Assembly: GCA_041584475.1 (NCBI GenBank)
Contig: JBFHDX010000053.1
Location: 1-25,023, forward strand
Direction of reading: 5' to 3'
Source: JBFHDX01 sp041584475
GTDB taxonomy: Bacteria; Pseudomonadota; Alphaproteobacteria; UBA8366; JADFVY01
Length of the DNA stretch: 25,023 nucleotides
This document shows positions 1 through 7,066 of the stretch, one piece after another; position 1 is the first letter of the stretch, and the number at the start of each line of letters is the position of its first letter. A program made the translations under genes and the position numbers. The notes below the pieces were generated by a model. The model saw nothing but the letters and a program-made list of their open reading frames with translations. It made no database searches and was not told the origin of the DNA.

Positions 1-1
1 C

Positions 2-1042
2 GGCCCCTTGCTCAAGCCGGGTGGCGACGATCCGCGGGTGCCGGTGCTGCGCGGACGCCTGGCGATGACCGGCGATCTCGAGCGCCGCGGCGCCGAATCG
101 AGCGAACGGTACGACGCCGCGCTGGCGCAGGCCGTCGCGGGGTTCCAGCGACGCCACGGGCTGGAGCCCGACGGGCTGCTCGGCGAGCGCACGCTGGCCG
201 CCCTCAACCGGCCGGTCGCCGCGCGGATCGCGCAGATCGAGCGCAGCCTGCACGCGCTCCGCGGGCCGGATTTCCGGTTCCGCGAGCTGGGCGTCGTCGT
301 CAACATCGCCGCCGCCGAGCTGCACATCGTCGAGGACGGCGAGACCATCCTAGCGAGCCGCACGATCGTCGGCAGGCCCGACTGGCCGACGCCGGCGCTG
401 CGCAGCCGGATCACCGCGATCGAGCTGAACCCCGCCTGGTTCGTACCGACGCGCATCGCGCTCGAGGAAATCCTGCCCAAGGCACGCGACCGCGGTCCCG
501 AATACCTCCAGCAGCGGGGCTTTCGCCTGTTCGACCGGCGATCACGCGAACTCGACGCGGCCAAGGTCGACTGGGCGTCGATCGACGGCAGTCGCCTGCC
601 GTTCTACCTGCGCCAGGACCCCGGGCCCGCCAATCCGCTGGGCCAGGTCAAGTTCCTGTTCGCGAACGCATACGACGTGTTCCTTCACGACACGCCGCAG
701 CGCGGGCTGTTCGCGCGTGCCGAGCGGACGCTGAGTCACGGCTGCATCCGGGTCGAGCGGGCCGAGGAGATGGCCCTGTTTCTGCTCGCGCGCGAAGGCT
801 GGGACGGCGCGGCCTATCGCCGCGCGCTCGCCGCGGGGCGCACCGTCCGCGTGCCGCTTTCCGAGCCGGTGCCGCTGCACCTCGTGGTCCTTCCCGCCTG
901 GGTCGACGGGGACGGCAGGCTGCAGTTCCGCGACGATCCCTACGCGCCGCCGCCGACCCGGCTCGCCGCCGCGAGCCCGTCCTGCACCGGTGATCGGCAC
1001 GGAAGCGGCGACCGGCTGCCCGGCTCGACTCCCCGTTCGTGA
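2..1042 (+). CDS. L,D-transpeptidase with peptidoglycan-binding domain (LdtD/YcbB-like), 5' partial
   Basis: The frame is open to the left edge, so the N-terminus is missing. Counting from the TTG codon at 8, residues about 5-67 form a peptidoglycan-binding repeat (FQRRHGLEPDGLLGERTLAAL). A YkuD transpeptidase fold follows, with the signature His227 and SHGCIRV at residues 243-249, Cys246 being the catalytic nucleophile. The large insert between the first strand and the catalytic motif resembles YcbB/LdtD rather than the short ErfK class. This family forms 3-3 (meso-DAP to meso-DAP) cross-links in periplasmic murein. The tail after about residue 310 is Pro/Ala/Arg-rich and probably disordered. 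The next gene encodes a MepK-like endopeptidase, a family known to cleave such cross-links, as in E. coli ldtD-mepK. Family assignment is firm; the exact LdtD orthology is inferred from context. Confidence 0.93.
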   Translation, partial: GPLLKPGGDDPRVPVLRGRLAMTGDLERRGAESSERYDAALAQAVAGFQRRHGLEPDGLLGERTLAALNRPVAARIAQIERSLHALRGPDFRFRELGVVVNIAAAELHIVEDGETILASRTIVGRPDWPTPALRSRITAIELNPAWFVPTRIALEEILPKARDRGPEYLQQRGFRLFDRRSRELDAAKVDWASIDGSRLPFYLRQDPGPANPLGQVKFLFANAYDVFLHDTPQRGLFARAERTLSHGCIRVERAEEMALFLLAREGWDGAAYRRALAAGRTVRVPLSEPVPLHLVVLPAWVDGDGRLQFRDDPYAPPPTRLAAASPSCTGDRHGSGDRLPGSTPRS

Positions 1043-1117
1043 AATCCCGAAAATATCCTGATCCGGCACCTCCCTCGAGCAGCAAGAAATCGGCGACGGA
1101 CCACGCTTGGTCACGAT

Positions 1118-1146
1118 TTGTTAACCATTGTAGCGCACAATATTTC
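1118..1146 (+). promoter_or_regulatory. Putative promoter with inverted-repeat operator upstream of the mepK-like gene
   Basis: A -35-like TTGTTA at 1118-1123 and a -10-like TATTTC at 1141-1146 are separated by 17 bp. The spacer contains the inverted repeat ATTGT-N5-ACAAT (1127-1131 and 1137-1141), and a further ATTGT lies at about 1150-1154. The segment is strikingly AT-rich for this genome. An inverted repeat inside a promoter spacer is a usual repressor position. The hexamer matches are only partial (4/6 and 3/6), so this is a candidate. Confidence 0.4.
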
Positions 1147-1206
1147 TTGATTGTTCACGTTTTGGGCGGTTGACGGGAGTCACCAAATGAGTAGCATCGG
1201 GCCCCG

Positions 1207-1788
1207 ATGAGTCTGGCGGGATCTGCATTCGACCGATCGGAGCGGCGTGCGGCCGATGTTGGCCGCCGCGTTTTTTTGCGATTCGGTGCAGCTGCACTGA
1301 CCTCCGCCGCCGCGGCGCCGGCGCTTGCCGGGCTGCGTCCGACCGGCGATAAGTCGCTGGCGCTGCACAATCTGCATACGGGCGAGACCGTCCGCACCAT
1401 CTTCTGGTCGAACGGCCGCTGGAACCGGCAGGCGCTACGCGAGATCGACACGGTGCTGCGCGACTTCCGCACCGGCGAATCGACGCAGATCGACCGCGGG
1501 CTCCTCGACCTGCTGCATCGGCTCGCCCGGCGGGTCGAGGCGACGGAACCGTTCCACGTCATTTCCGGCTACCGTTCGCCGAAGACCAACGCCACGCTTG
1601 CGGACGCCAGCAGCGGCGTCGCCAAGCGCAGCCTGCACATGCGCGGCAAGGCGATCGATATCCGTCTGCCCGGCGCCGAGCTTACGCACCTCAAGCGCGC
1701 GGCGGTGTCGCTGAAGGCGGGCGGCGTCGGCTTCTATCCCGAGAGCGACTTCATCCATATCGATACCGGACGCGTCCGTTACTGGTAA
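1207..1788 (+). CDS. mepK: Tat-exported M15-family murein endopeptidase (DUF882, MepK/YcbK-like)
   Basis: This 193-aa protein has a twin-arginine signal (RRVFLRFGAAAL at residues 20-31, then an Ala-rich stretch ending near ALAG), which implies folded export to the periplasm. The rest matches the DUF882/peptidase M15 fold: SGYRSPKTN at about 120-128, SLHMRGKAID with His144 and Asp151, and FIHIDTG with His184. These residues are the expected zinc ligands. E. coli MepK is a zinc endopeptidase that cleaves 3-3 and some 4-3 murein cross-links. Location next to an L,D-transpeptidase and a GloC homologue reproduces the E. coli order. The ATG at 1207 lacks an obvious Shine-Dalgarno sequence but places the Tat motif well. 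The symbol is transferred by family and synteny. Confidence 0.9.
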   Translation: MSLAGSAFDRSERRAADVGRRVFLRFGAAALTSAAAAPALAGLRPTGDKSLALHNLHTGETVRTIFWSNGRWNRQALREIDTVLRDFRTGESTQIDRGLLDLLHRLARRVEATEPFHVISGYRSPKTNATLADASSGVAKRSLHMRGKAIDIRLPGAELTHLKRAAVSLKAGGVGFYPESDFIHIDTGRVRYW

Positions 1789-1849
1789 CGCCGGCGGCGC
1801 GCCGACGCTGTCGCCACGGCGGCCGCTTCCCGCCGTCGCCGGCGCCTAC

Positions 1850-2218
1850 GTGCTGCTGATCCGACTGCCGCAGCCGCTCGTCCTCGAGATCGCGCGCTTC
1901 CGCGGCCAACGGCTCGAGCCCGGATACTACGCCTATTGCGGCAGCGCCCGCGGACCGGGCGGCCTCGCCGCACGCATCGGCCGCCACCTGCGCTGCGGCA
2001 AGCGCAGGCGCTGGCACATCGACCGGCTGACCGCGGCGGCGCGCATCGAGGCGGTCGCGGTCGACGTCGGCGGGCACGAGTGCGCGCTTGCCGGAGCCCT
2101 GCTTGCCGCGGGCGGTCGCGTGCCGCTGCCCGGTTTCGGCAGCAGCGACTGCCGGCACTGCCCGTCGCATCTCGTCGCGGTCGCCGACGCCTCGGCCGTC
2201 GCCGGCCTTTGCCGCTGA
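1850..2218 (+). CDS. DUF123 / Uri-superfamily GIY-YIG-like protein
   Basis: This 122-aa protein shows the DUF123 (COG1833) pattern: PGYYAYCGSARGPGGLAAR with a GIY-YIG-like Tyr pair, RHLRCGKRRRWHID, and a C-terminal Cys-containing GFGSSDCRHCPSHL. Members are small GIY-YIG-fold proteins; some have been described as endonucleases, but the cellular role is not established. The family usually begins with a Pro-x-x-Gly-x-Tyr motif. Here that motif (LPAVAGAY) lies upstream of the first ATG/GTG/TTG codon, the GTG at 1850. The frame is open back to the stop at 1714 with no standard start. The true start may be the CTG at 1808 or another non-canonical codon, or the protein may be shortened. It lies 61 nt after the mepK-like gene and may share its transcript. 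Confidence 0.8.
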   Translation: MLLIRLPQPLVLEIARFRGQRLEPGYYAYCGSARGPGGLAARIGRHLRCGKRRRWHIDRLTAAARIEAVAVDVGGHECALAGALLAAGGRVPLPGFGSSDCRHCPSHLVAVADASAVAGLCR

Positions 2219-2237
2219 CCACGGGCGACCCTATATA
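2209..2237 (+). promoter_or_regulatory. Putative sigma-70-type promoter for the gloC-like gene
   Basis: TTGCCG at 2209-2214 and TATATA at 2232-2237 are separated by 17 bp, each matching 4/6 of the consensus. The -35 sits in the last codons of the DUF123 gene. Transcription would start near 2244, about 20 nt before the gloC ATG. The -10 is inside the palindrome CCTATATAGG. Confidence 0.45.
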
Positions 2238-2263
2238 GGCGGGGCAACGACGCGAGAGGACCC

Positions 2264-2911
2264 ATGCAGGCCGCGATCATCCCGGTGACCCCGTTCGTGC
2301 AGAACTGCTCGCTGCTGTGGTGCACCGAGACCATGCGCGGCGCGGTCGTCGACCCCGGCGGCGAGATCGACCGCATCGTCGCCGCCGCGGAATCCCAGGA
2401 GGTGGCGATCGAACGGATCCTGGTGACGCACGGCCATGCCGACCATTGCGGCGGCGTCGCGGCGCTGCGCGACCGGCTGGCGGTGCCGGTCGAGGGTCCG
2501 CACGAGGCCGACGGTTTCTGGATCGACCAGCTGCCCGAACAGTCCCTGCGCTTCGGGCTCGAGCCGGCGCGCAGCTTCGAGCCGGACCGCTGGCTCGAGG
2601 AGGGGGACGAGGTAACGTTCGGCGAGGTCTCCATGAAGGTGATCCACTGTCCGGGGCACACGCCGGGGCACATCGTGTTCTTCGCCGCCGCCGAGCGCCT
2701 GGCCGTGGTCGGCGACGTGCTGTTCGCCGGCTCGATCGGCCGCACCGACTTCCCGCGCGGCAACCACGCCGATCTGATCCGCTCGATCCGCGAAAAGCTG
2801 TGGCCGCTCGGCAACGACATCACCTTCATCCCGGGGCACGGGCCGGCCTCCACCTTCGGACGCGAGCGCCAGAGCAACCCTTTCGTCGGTGATTTCGTAA
2901 CCGGCGACTGA
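2264..2911 (+). CDS. gloC: Metallo-beta-lactamase-fold hydrolase, GloC/YcbL-like (type II glyoxalase family)
   Basis: This 215-aa single-domain MBL-fold enzyme carries the full metal site: THGHADH at residues 55-61, His132 in PGHTPGH, Asp151 in GDVLF and His192 in PGHGP. The length fits YcbL/GloC (about 215 aa) rather than full glyoxalase II (about 250 aa with a C-terminal glutathione-binding domain). E. coli GloC hydrolyses S-D-lactoylglutathione, and the enzyme here probably acts on a cytosolic thioester of that kind. The start is supported by a GAGAGGA-type ribosome site just upstream of ATG 2264. It is the third member of the transpeptidase, mepK, gloC neighbourhood. MBL proteins are substrate-diverse, so the symbol is less certain than the fold. 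Confidence 0.85.
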   Translation: MQAAIIPVTPFVQNCSLLWCTETMRGAVVDPGGEIDRIVAAAESQEVAIERILVTHGHADHCGGVAALRDRLAVPVEGPHEADGFWIDQLPEQSLRFGLEPARSFEPDRWLEEGDEVTFGEVSMKVIHCPGHTPGHIVFFAAAERLAVVGDVLFAGSIGRTDFPRGNHADLIRSIREKLWPLGNDITFIPGHGPASTFGRERQSNPFVGDFVTGD

Positions 2912-2984
2912 GCCGCGATCCCGTCGCGGTTGACGGCCGGGACGCACGGCGGCTAGTACATCATCCACCTGCGTGGAATCGGCA

Positions 2985-3056
2985 CCGGGCCGCTCCCCCA
3001 CGTGGCCACCCAACGGTATCGTGCGCTGTGGGCGGCCGGGTGGGGGAGCGGGCCGG
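2985..3056. repeat. Near-perfect 17-bp inverted repeat (72-nt hairpin) between gloC and the DUF4396 gene
   Basis: The arms 2985-3001 (CCGGGCCGCTCCCCCAC) and 3040-3056 (GTGGGGGAGCGGGCCGG) are complementary at 16 of 17 positions around a 38-nt GC-rich loop. No T-run follows on either strand, so it is not a classical rho-independent terminator. A second short hairpin (GGAGCG at 3055-3060 with CGCTCC at 3075-3080) follows directly. It could be a structured 5' leader of the DUF4396 gene, a palindromic intergenic repeat, or a rho-related end structure for gloC. I see no second copy in this window. Confidence 0.7.
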
Positions 3057-3114
3057 AGCGATCCGAACGGAAAACGCTCCAGCGTGGGGCCACCTCTCGC
3101 CATCGAAGCCAGCG

Positions 3115-3621
3115 ATGAACGACAGCAACGCATCCGCCCGGCACGGGCACGACGATCCCGCCGGACCGCACGATCGGTCGCGGCAATCGTCGCTGAACCG
3201 GCTCGCCTTCAGCACGACGGCGCACTGCCTCACCGGTTGCGGCATCGGCGAGGTTCTCGGCATGGTCATCGGCACCGCGCTCGGCTGGGGCAACATCGCG
3301 ACGATCGCGCTCGCCGTCGTGCTGGCATTCATCTTCGGCTACGCGATGACGCTGGTACCGCTGCTGCGGTCGCGCCTCGGCCTCGCGCGGAGCCTGCGCA
3401 TCGCGCTGGCTGCCGACACCGCCTCGATCACGGTGATGGAGATCGTCGACAATCTGGTGATCGTCGCCGTTCCCGGCGCCATGGACGCGCCGCTGGACAG
3501 CGCCCTGTTCTGGGTCACGCTGGCCTTCGCCCTGGGCATCGCCGGCGTCGCCGCGTTCCCGGTCAACCGCTGGCTGATCGCGCGCGGCCGCGGCCACGCG
3601 GTGGTGCACCGCCAGCATTGA
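3115..3621 (+). CDS. DUF4396 domain multi-pass membrane protein
   Basis: This 168-aa protein begins with a hydrophilic, His/Asp-rich N-terminus (about 35 residues) and continues with the DUF4396 core: AFSTTAHCLTGCGIGEVLGM, then hydrophobic segments around GNIATIALAVVLAFIFGYAM, ITVMEIVDNLVIVAVPGAM and FWVTLAFALGIAGVAAFPVN. About four transmembrane helices are expected. The Cys/His-containing motif AHCLTGCGIGE is typical of the family. No function is established. The frame extends upstream to 3028, but that part would run through the inverted repeat and is Gly/Arg-rich, so I prefer the ATG at 3115. The ribosome site is weak. It ends 82 nt before the amidohydrolase gene. Confidence 0.82.
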   Translation: MNDSNASARHGHDDPAGPHDRSRQSSLNRLAFSTTAHCLTGCGIGEVLGMVIGTALGWGNIATIALAVVLAFIFGYAMTLVPLLRSRLGLARSLRIALAADTASITVMEIVDNLVIVAVPGAMDAPLDSALFWVTLAFALGIAGVAAFPVNRWLIARGRGHAVVHRQH

Positions 3622-3703
3622 TGTCGCCTCCGCTGCGCGGCGGGCTTGCAATCGCGGACGCCGGCGGCATTCTGTAAGGCGAGATCGTTGCAGGAGGGAT
3701 CGG

Positions 3704-4519
3704 ATGCTGTTCCGCGCCATGCTCGTGATCGCGACGATGGTTGCCGGCGGGGCGTCGGCGGCCGAGCTGCCGCTGATCGACGCGCACATCCACTACAGCC
3801 ACGATGCGTGGGAGCGGACGCCGCCGGCCGAGGCGATCGCCATCCTGCGCCGCGCCGGCCTGAAGAAGGCGTTCGTCTCGAGCTCGAGCGACGACGGCAC
3901 GCAGCAGCTGCACGCGCTGGCGCCGGAGCTCGTGGTGCCGGTGCTGCGGCCCTACCGGCGGCGCGGCGAGACCGCATCGTGGGTCCGCGACGAAAGCGTG
4001 ATTCCGTATCTCGAATCGCGCCTGGCGCGGTTTCGCTATGCCGGCATCGGCGAGTTCCACGTCAACGGCGCCGACGCCGACCTGCCGGTCATGCAACGCA
4101 TCGTGACGCTGGCCGGCGAGCATGGCCTGTTCCTGCACGCGCACGCCGACGCCGACGCGGTGCGGCGGATCTTCGCCCGCGACCCGGATGCGCGCGTCCT
4201 GTGGGCGCATGCCGGCTTCGCCGACACGGCGACGGTGCGCGGCATGCTGGCCGCCCATCCCAATCTCTGGGCCGACCTAGCCTACCGCTCCGACCATGCG
4301 CGCGACGGCACCGTCGAGGCGGCGTGGCGCGCGCTCTTCACCGAGTTCCCCGAGCGCTTCACGGTCGGCACCGACACCTTCACGCCGGCGCGCTGGGACG
4401 ACGTCGTCGACCACGCGACGGCGGCGCGCGCGTGGCTGGGCGATCTGCCGGCGGAGATCGCCGACCGCATCGCCTGGCGCAACGCCGAAGCGCTTATCGC
4501 GGGATCAGTGTCGCGTTAG
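3704..4519 (+). CDS. Exported amidohydrolase-family protein (Amidohydro_2 / TIM-barrel metal hydrolase)
   Basis: The 271-aa product opens with a signal peptide (MLFRAMLVIATMVAGGASA, probable cleavage before AE). The amidohydrolase metal-binding strand follows, LIDAHIHYS, with Asp26, His28 and His30. Later histidines in LFLHAHAD and VLWAHAGFAD, and an aspartate in TVGTDTFTP, complete the expected barrel site. It is shorter than most Amidohydro_2 proteins (about 300-350 aa) but the barrel motifs are in order. The substrate is unknown. A GGAGGGATCGG ribosome site precedes ATG 3704. Its 3' end overlaps the convergent minus-strand gene by 15 bp. Confidence 0.8.
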   Translation: MLFRAMLVIATMVAGGASAAELPLIDAHIHYSHDAWERTPPAEAIAILRRAGLKKAFVSSSSDDGTQQLHALAPELVVPVLRPYRRRGETASWVRDESVIPYLESRLARFRYAGIGEFHVNGADADLPVMQRIVTLAGEHGLFLHAHADADAVRRIFARDPDARVLWAHAGFADTATVRGMLAAHPNLWADLAYRSDHARDGTVEAAWRALFTEFPERFTVGTDTFTPARWDDVVDHATAARAWLGDLPAEIADRIAWRNAEALIAGSVSR

Positions 4520-4948
4520 CGGTTCGCAGAGGCGGGAGTCGAGCCGCTCGACGAGCATCGGCTCGCCGACGCGGCGGCTCGGGCCGGAACCCAGGGGAGA
4601 CGGCACGTAGCGCTGGCACAGCAGCATGCCGTACGGCAACAGCCGGTCGCCCGCCTCGACGAACAGGGCATCCCACTGGCCGTCGTCGAGCGTGATGTAG
4701 CCGTCCCAGGCGAAGGCGTAACGCGAGACTTCCGCGTCGGCCCGCTCGAGCCACAGCTGGGCGCTGTCGAGCGCATGGTCCAGGGAGTCCGACTCGAAGC
4801 GGTAGATCGCGCGGCCCTCGCGCAGCGAATCCGTCATGACGAAGGGCAGCATCGGAACGTCGCCATCTTCGATGTTCCCGAAAGCGTGGCTGAGCGCGAC
4901 GAGCGCCATTTCGACCAGCGTTCGGGCATCCTGCCGGAGGTCGTCCAT
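4505..4948 (-). CDS. Conserved-looking hypothetical protein, 147 aa, function unknown
   Basis: The ATG at 4948 is preceded by a very strong GGAGGGAGGAGG ribosome site, which separates this gene from the long antisense frame continuing upstream of it through the kinase gene. The protein is acidic and soluble, with no signal peptide or transmembrane segment. It begins MDDLRQDARTLVEMALVALS, has an aromatic core around RYAFAWDGYITLDDGQWDALFVEAGD, and ends with an Arg-rich tail. I do not recognise the family. The WDGYIT..DALFVEAGD segment looks like a compact alpha/beta core. It is divergent from the histidine kinase gene and overlaps the 3' end of the amidohydrolase gene by 15 bp. Position next to a two-component pair may suggest an accessory or target gene, but that is only proximity. 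Confidence 0.75.
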   Translation of the reverse strand: MDDLRQDARTLVEMALVALSHAFGNIEDGDVPMLPFVMTDSLREGRAIYRFESDSLDHALDSAQLWLERADAEVSRYAFAWDGYITLDDGQWDALFVEAGDRLLPYGMLLCQRYVPSPLGSGPSRRVGEPMLVERLDSRLCEPLTRH

Positions 4949-4994
4949 CCTCCTCCCTCCTTGCTGCGCCCGCCCTGTCGGCGCGGGCGTTACA

Positions 4995-5022
4995 CCGACA
5001 ATGCTATGCTTCCGGGTATAAC
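4995..5022 (+). promoter_or_regulatory. Putative promoter for the histidine kinase gene
   Basis: CCGACA at 4995-5000 and TATAAC at 5017-5022 are separated by 16 bp (4/6 and 5/6 matches). Transcription would start near 5029, leaving a leader of about 100 nt before ATG 5132. The segment lies in the gap shared with the divergent 147-aa gene. A GTTAAC at 5028-5033 sits just downstream. Confidence 0.35.
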
Positions 5023-5131
5023 GGACGGTTAACGCCGAAAAACCGCGGTTCCGGTGCGCCGGCGGGCGTCGTCGGCCGGAGCCGCGATAAATCGCGCTCG
5101 TTACGAATTCGTTAGCTAATGGCGCTCTATC

Positions 5132-6988
5132 ATGAATTGCATCCGCGGCGCTCCTGTCGCCCTTTGGCTGCAATCCCGGCTGCGGACGAGCGTCTCGAAC
5201 CCGCGCCGAGAGCCGGAGGAGGTACTGCTGAACGCCAGGCCCCGCCACATCTTCTATCTCGCCGCCCTGACCACGGCGTTCGTCTTCGTGCTCGCCACGC
5301 TCTGGTCGTACTGGCTGGAGCACGTCGTCGGCCACGAGCATGTCGGCGATGCGCTCGACGCGGCGAACGCGGAGCACTGGCGTTTCGTCGTCACGGCGAC
5401 GCTGGCCGCCGGCGCGGCCTGGGCGATCTCGCTGCCGCTGTGCCTGACCTATGTGCGGCGGATGCGGCGCGCCGAGGAGATCTTCCGGCATTTCAGCACG
5501 ACGCTCGACCAGACGCTCGACTGCGTCTTCATGTTCCGGCCGGATACGCTCAGGTTCTTCTACGTCAATCGGGGCGCCACCGAGCAGGTCGGGTACGGCC
5601 GCGACGAGCTGATGCGGATGACGCCGATCGACGTCAAGCCGGAATTCACCGAGTCCCGCTTCCGCGCGCTGATCGCGCCGCTGATCGACGGATCGCAACG
5701 CTCGTGCGAGTTCGAGACCGTGCACCGGCACAAGGACGGCACGCTGATCCCGGTCGAGATCTCGCTGCAGTACGTCGCGCCCGAGGACGAGACGCCGCGC
5801 TTCGTCGCGATCGTGCGCGACGTCACCGGGCGCAAGCAGGCGGAGGAGGAGCTGCAGCGCAGCGAGGAGCGCTTCCGCGCCATCGTCAACAACTCGCCGG
5901 CGAAGATCCACATCAAGGACATGGCAGGCCGCTACCTGCTGGTGAACCCGCTGGCGGAGCAGCTGTTCTGCGTCTCCGAGGCGGAGTGCCTCGGCAAGAC
6001 CAGCCGCGAGATCTTCGGCAAGAGCCAGGCCGACGCCTTCATGGCGCACGACCAGGCGGTGATCGACACCGGCCGGCCGATCGAGGAGGAGGAGACCTGG
6101 GTCGAGGCCGACGGCATGCATACCTATCTGACCGTCAAGTTCCCGATCTTCGACCAGAGCGGCGCGATGACCGCGATCGGCGCGATCGGCACCGATATCA
6201 CCGAGCGCAAGCGGATCGAGGCGCAGCTGCGGCAGAGCCAGAAGATGGACAGCCTCGGCAGCCTTGCCGGCGGCATCGCCCACGACCTCAACAACACGCT
6301 GGTGCCGGTGATGGGGCTGACCGAGCTGGCGCTCGAGGATCTGCCCGAGGGCGGCGCGGGCCGTGAAAACCTCGAGAAGGCCCTCGCCGGCTGCGAGCGG
6401 GCCAAGAAGCTGGTGGCGCAGATCCTCGCCTTCAGCCGCCCGCAGAAACCGGACCGGACGACGGTCGAATTGGGCGACCTGATCGGCGAGGCGGTGACGC
6501 TGCTGCGGGCGACGCTGCCGACGACGATCGACATCGTCACCGACCTCGATCCGATCGTCGAGCCCGTGCTCGCCGACCCGGTGCAGATGCACCAGGTGCT
6601 GATGAACCTGGCGTCGAACGCGCGCCAGGCGCTGGGGCTCAAGCCGGGAACCCTGAAGATCACGCTGCGGCAGGTCGAGACCGGCAGGACCCGGATGCCG
6701 CCGGGGATCAAGCTGCGGGCCGGCCTGTACGCCAAGCTGAGCATCAGCGACACCGGCCCGGGCATGGACCAGGCGACGCTGGAGCGGATCTTCGACCCGT
6801 TCTTCACCACCAAGCCGGTCGGCGAGGGGACCGGCATGGGGCTCGCCGTCGTGCACGGCATCGTCACGTCGCACAAGGGGGCGATCGCCGTCTCCAGCAA
6901 GCCGGGGCGGGGCGCGACGTTCGAGATCTACCTGCCGGTGCAGCGCGCGCTCGCAGCGGCATCGGCGCCGCCGGAGGCCGCCGAGTGA
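5132..6988 (+). CDS. Membrane-bound PAS-PAS sensor histidine kinase
   Basis: The 618-aa kinase has two probable transmembrane helices (about 39-61 and 86-108) flanking a short His-rich loop (LEHVVGHEHVGD). Two PAS domains follow (about 115-235, ending in the PAC-like FVAIVRDVTGRKQAEEEL, and about 242-360, ending in AIGTDITERKR). The dimerisation helix GGIAHDLNN has phospho-acceptor His384, and the HATPase domain shows NLASNARQ (N box), DTGPGMD (G1) and GTGMGLAVVHGIV (G2). Such kinases phosphorylate a partner receiver, most likely the product of the next gene, 78 nt downstream. The signal sensed is unknown. The ATG at 5132 has no clear ribosome site, whereas GGAGGAGG at about 5216-5223 precedes in-frame CTG codons at 5225 and 5228, so the start is uncertain. 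The transmembrane segments are present either way. Confidence 0.9.
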   Translation: MNCIRGAPVALWLQSRLRTSVSNPRREPEEVLLNARPRHIFYLAALTTAFVFVLATLWSYWLEHVVGHEHVGDALDAANAEHWRFVVTATLAAGAAWAISLPLCLTYVRRMRRAEEIFRHFSTTLDQTLDCVFMFRPDTLRFFYVNRGATEQVGYGRDELMRMTPIDVKPEFTESRFRALIAPLIDGSQRSCEFETVHRHKDGTLIPVEISLQYVAPEDETPRFVAIVRDVTGRKQAEEELQRSEERFRAIVNNSPAKIHIKDMAGRYLLVNPLAEQLFCVSEAECLGKTSREIFGKSQADAFMAHDQAVIDTGRPIEEEETWVEADGMHTYLTVKFPIFDQSGAMTAIGAIGTDITERKRIEAQLRQSQKMDSLGSLAGGIAHDLNNTLVPVMGLTELALEDLPEGGAGRENLEKALAGCERAKKLVAQILAFSRPQKPDRTTVELGDLIGEAVTLLRATLPTTIDIVTDLDPIVEPVLADPVQMHQVLMNLASNARQALGLKPGTLKITLRQVETGRTRMPPGIKLRAGLYAKLSISDTGPGMDQATLERIFDPFFTTKPVGEGTGMGLAVVHGIVTSHKGAIAVSSKPGRGATFEIYLPVQRALAAASAPPEAAE

Positions 6989-7066
6989 CGGCGGCGCGGT
7001 CTTCGTTTCCACGCGCGGGCATTGCGGTGCGGCAAGCGCCCGCGGCAGACGCCAGAGGAGGGTGAC

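Noticed and set aside
4949..7012. Very long minus-strand frame (continuous with the 147-aa gene) opposite the histidine kinase
   Set aside because: Its translation is low-complexity Arg/Asp/Gly-rich sequence with no family motif, it mirrors a clear kinase on the plus strand, and the strong ribosome site at 4948 marks the true start of the short gene.
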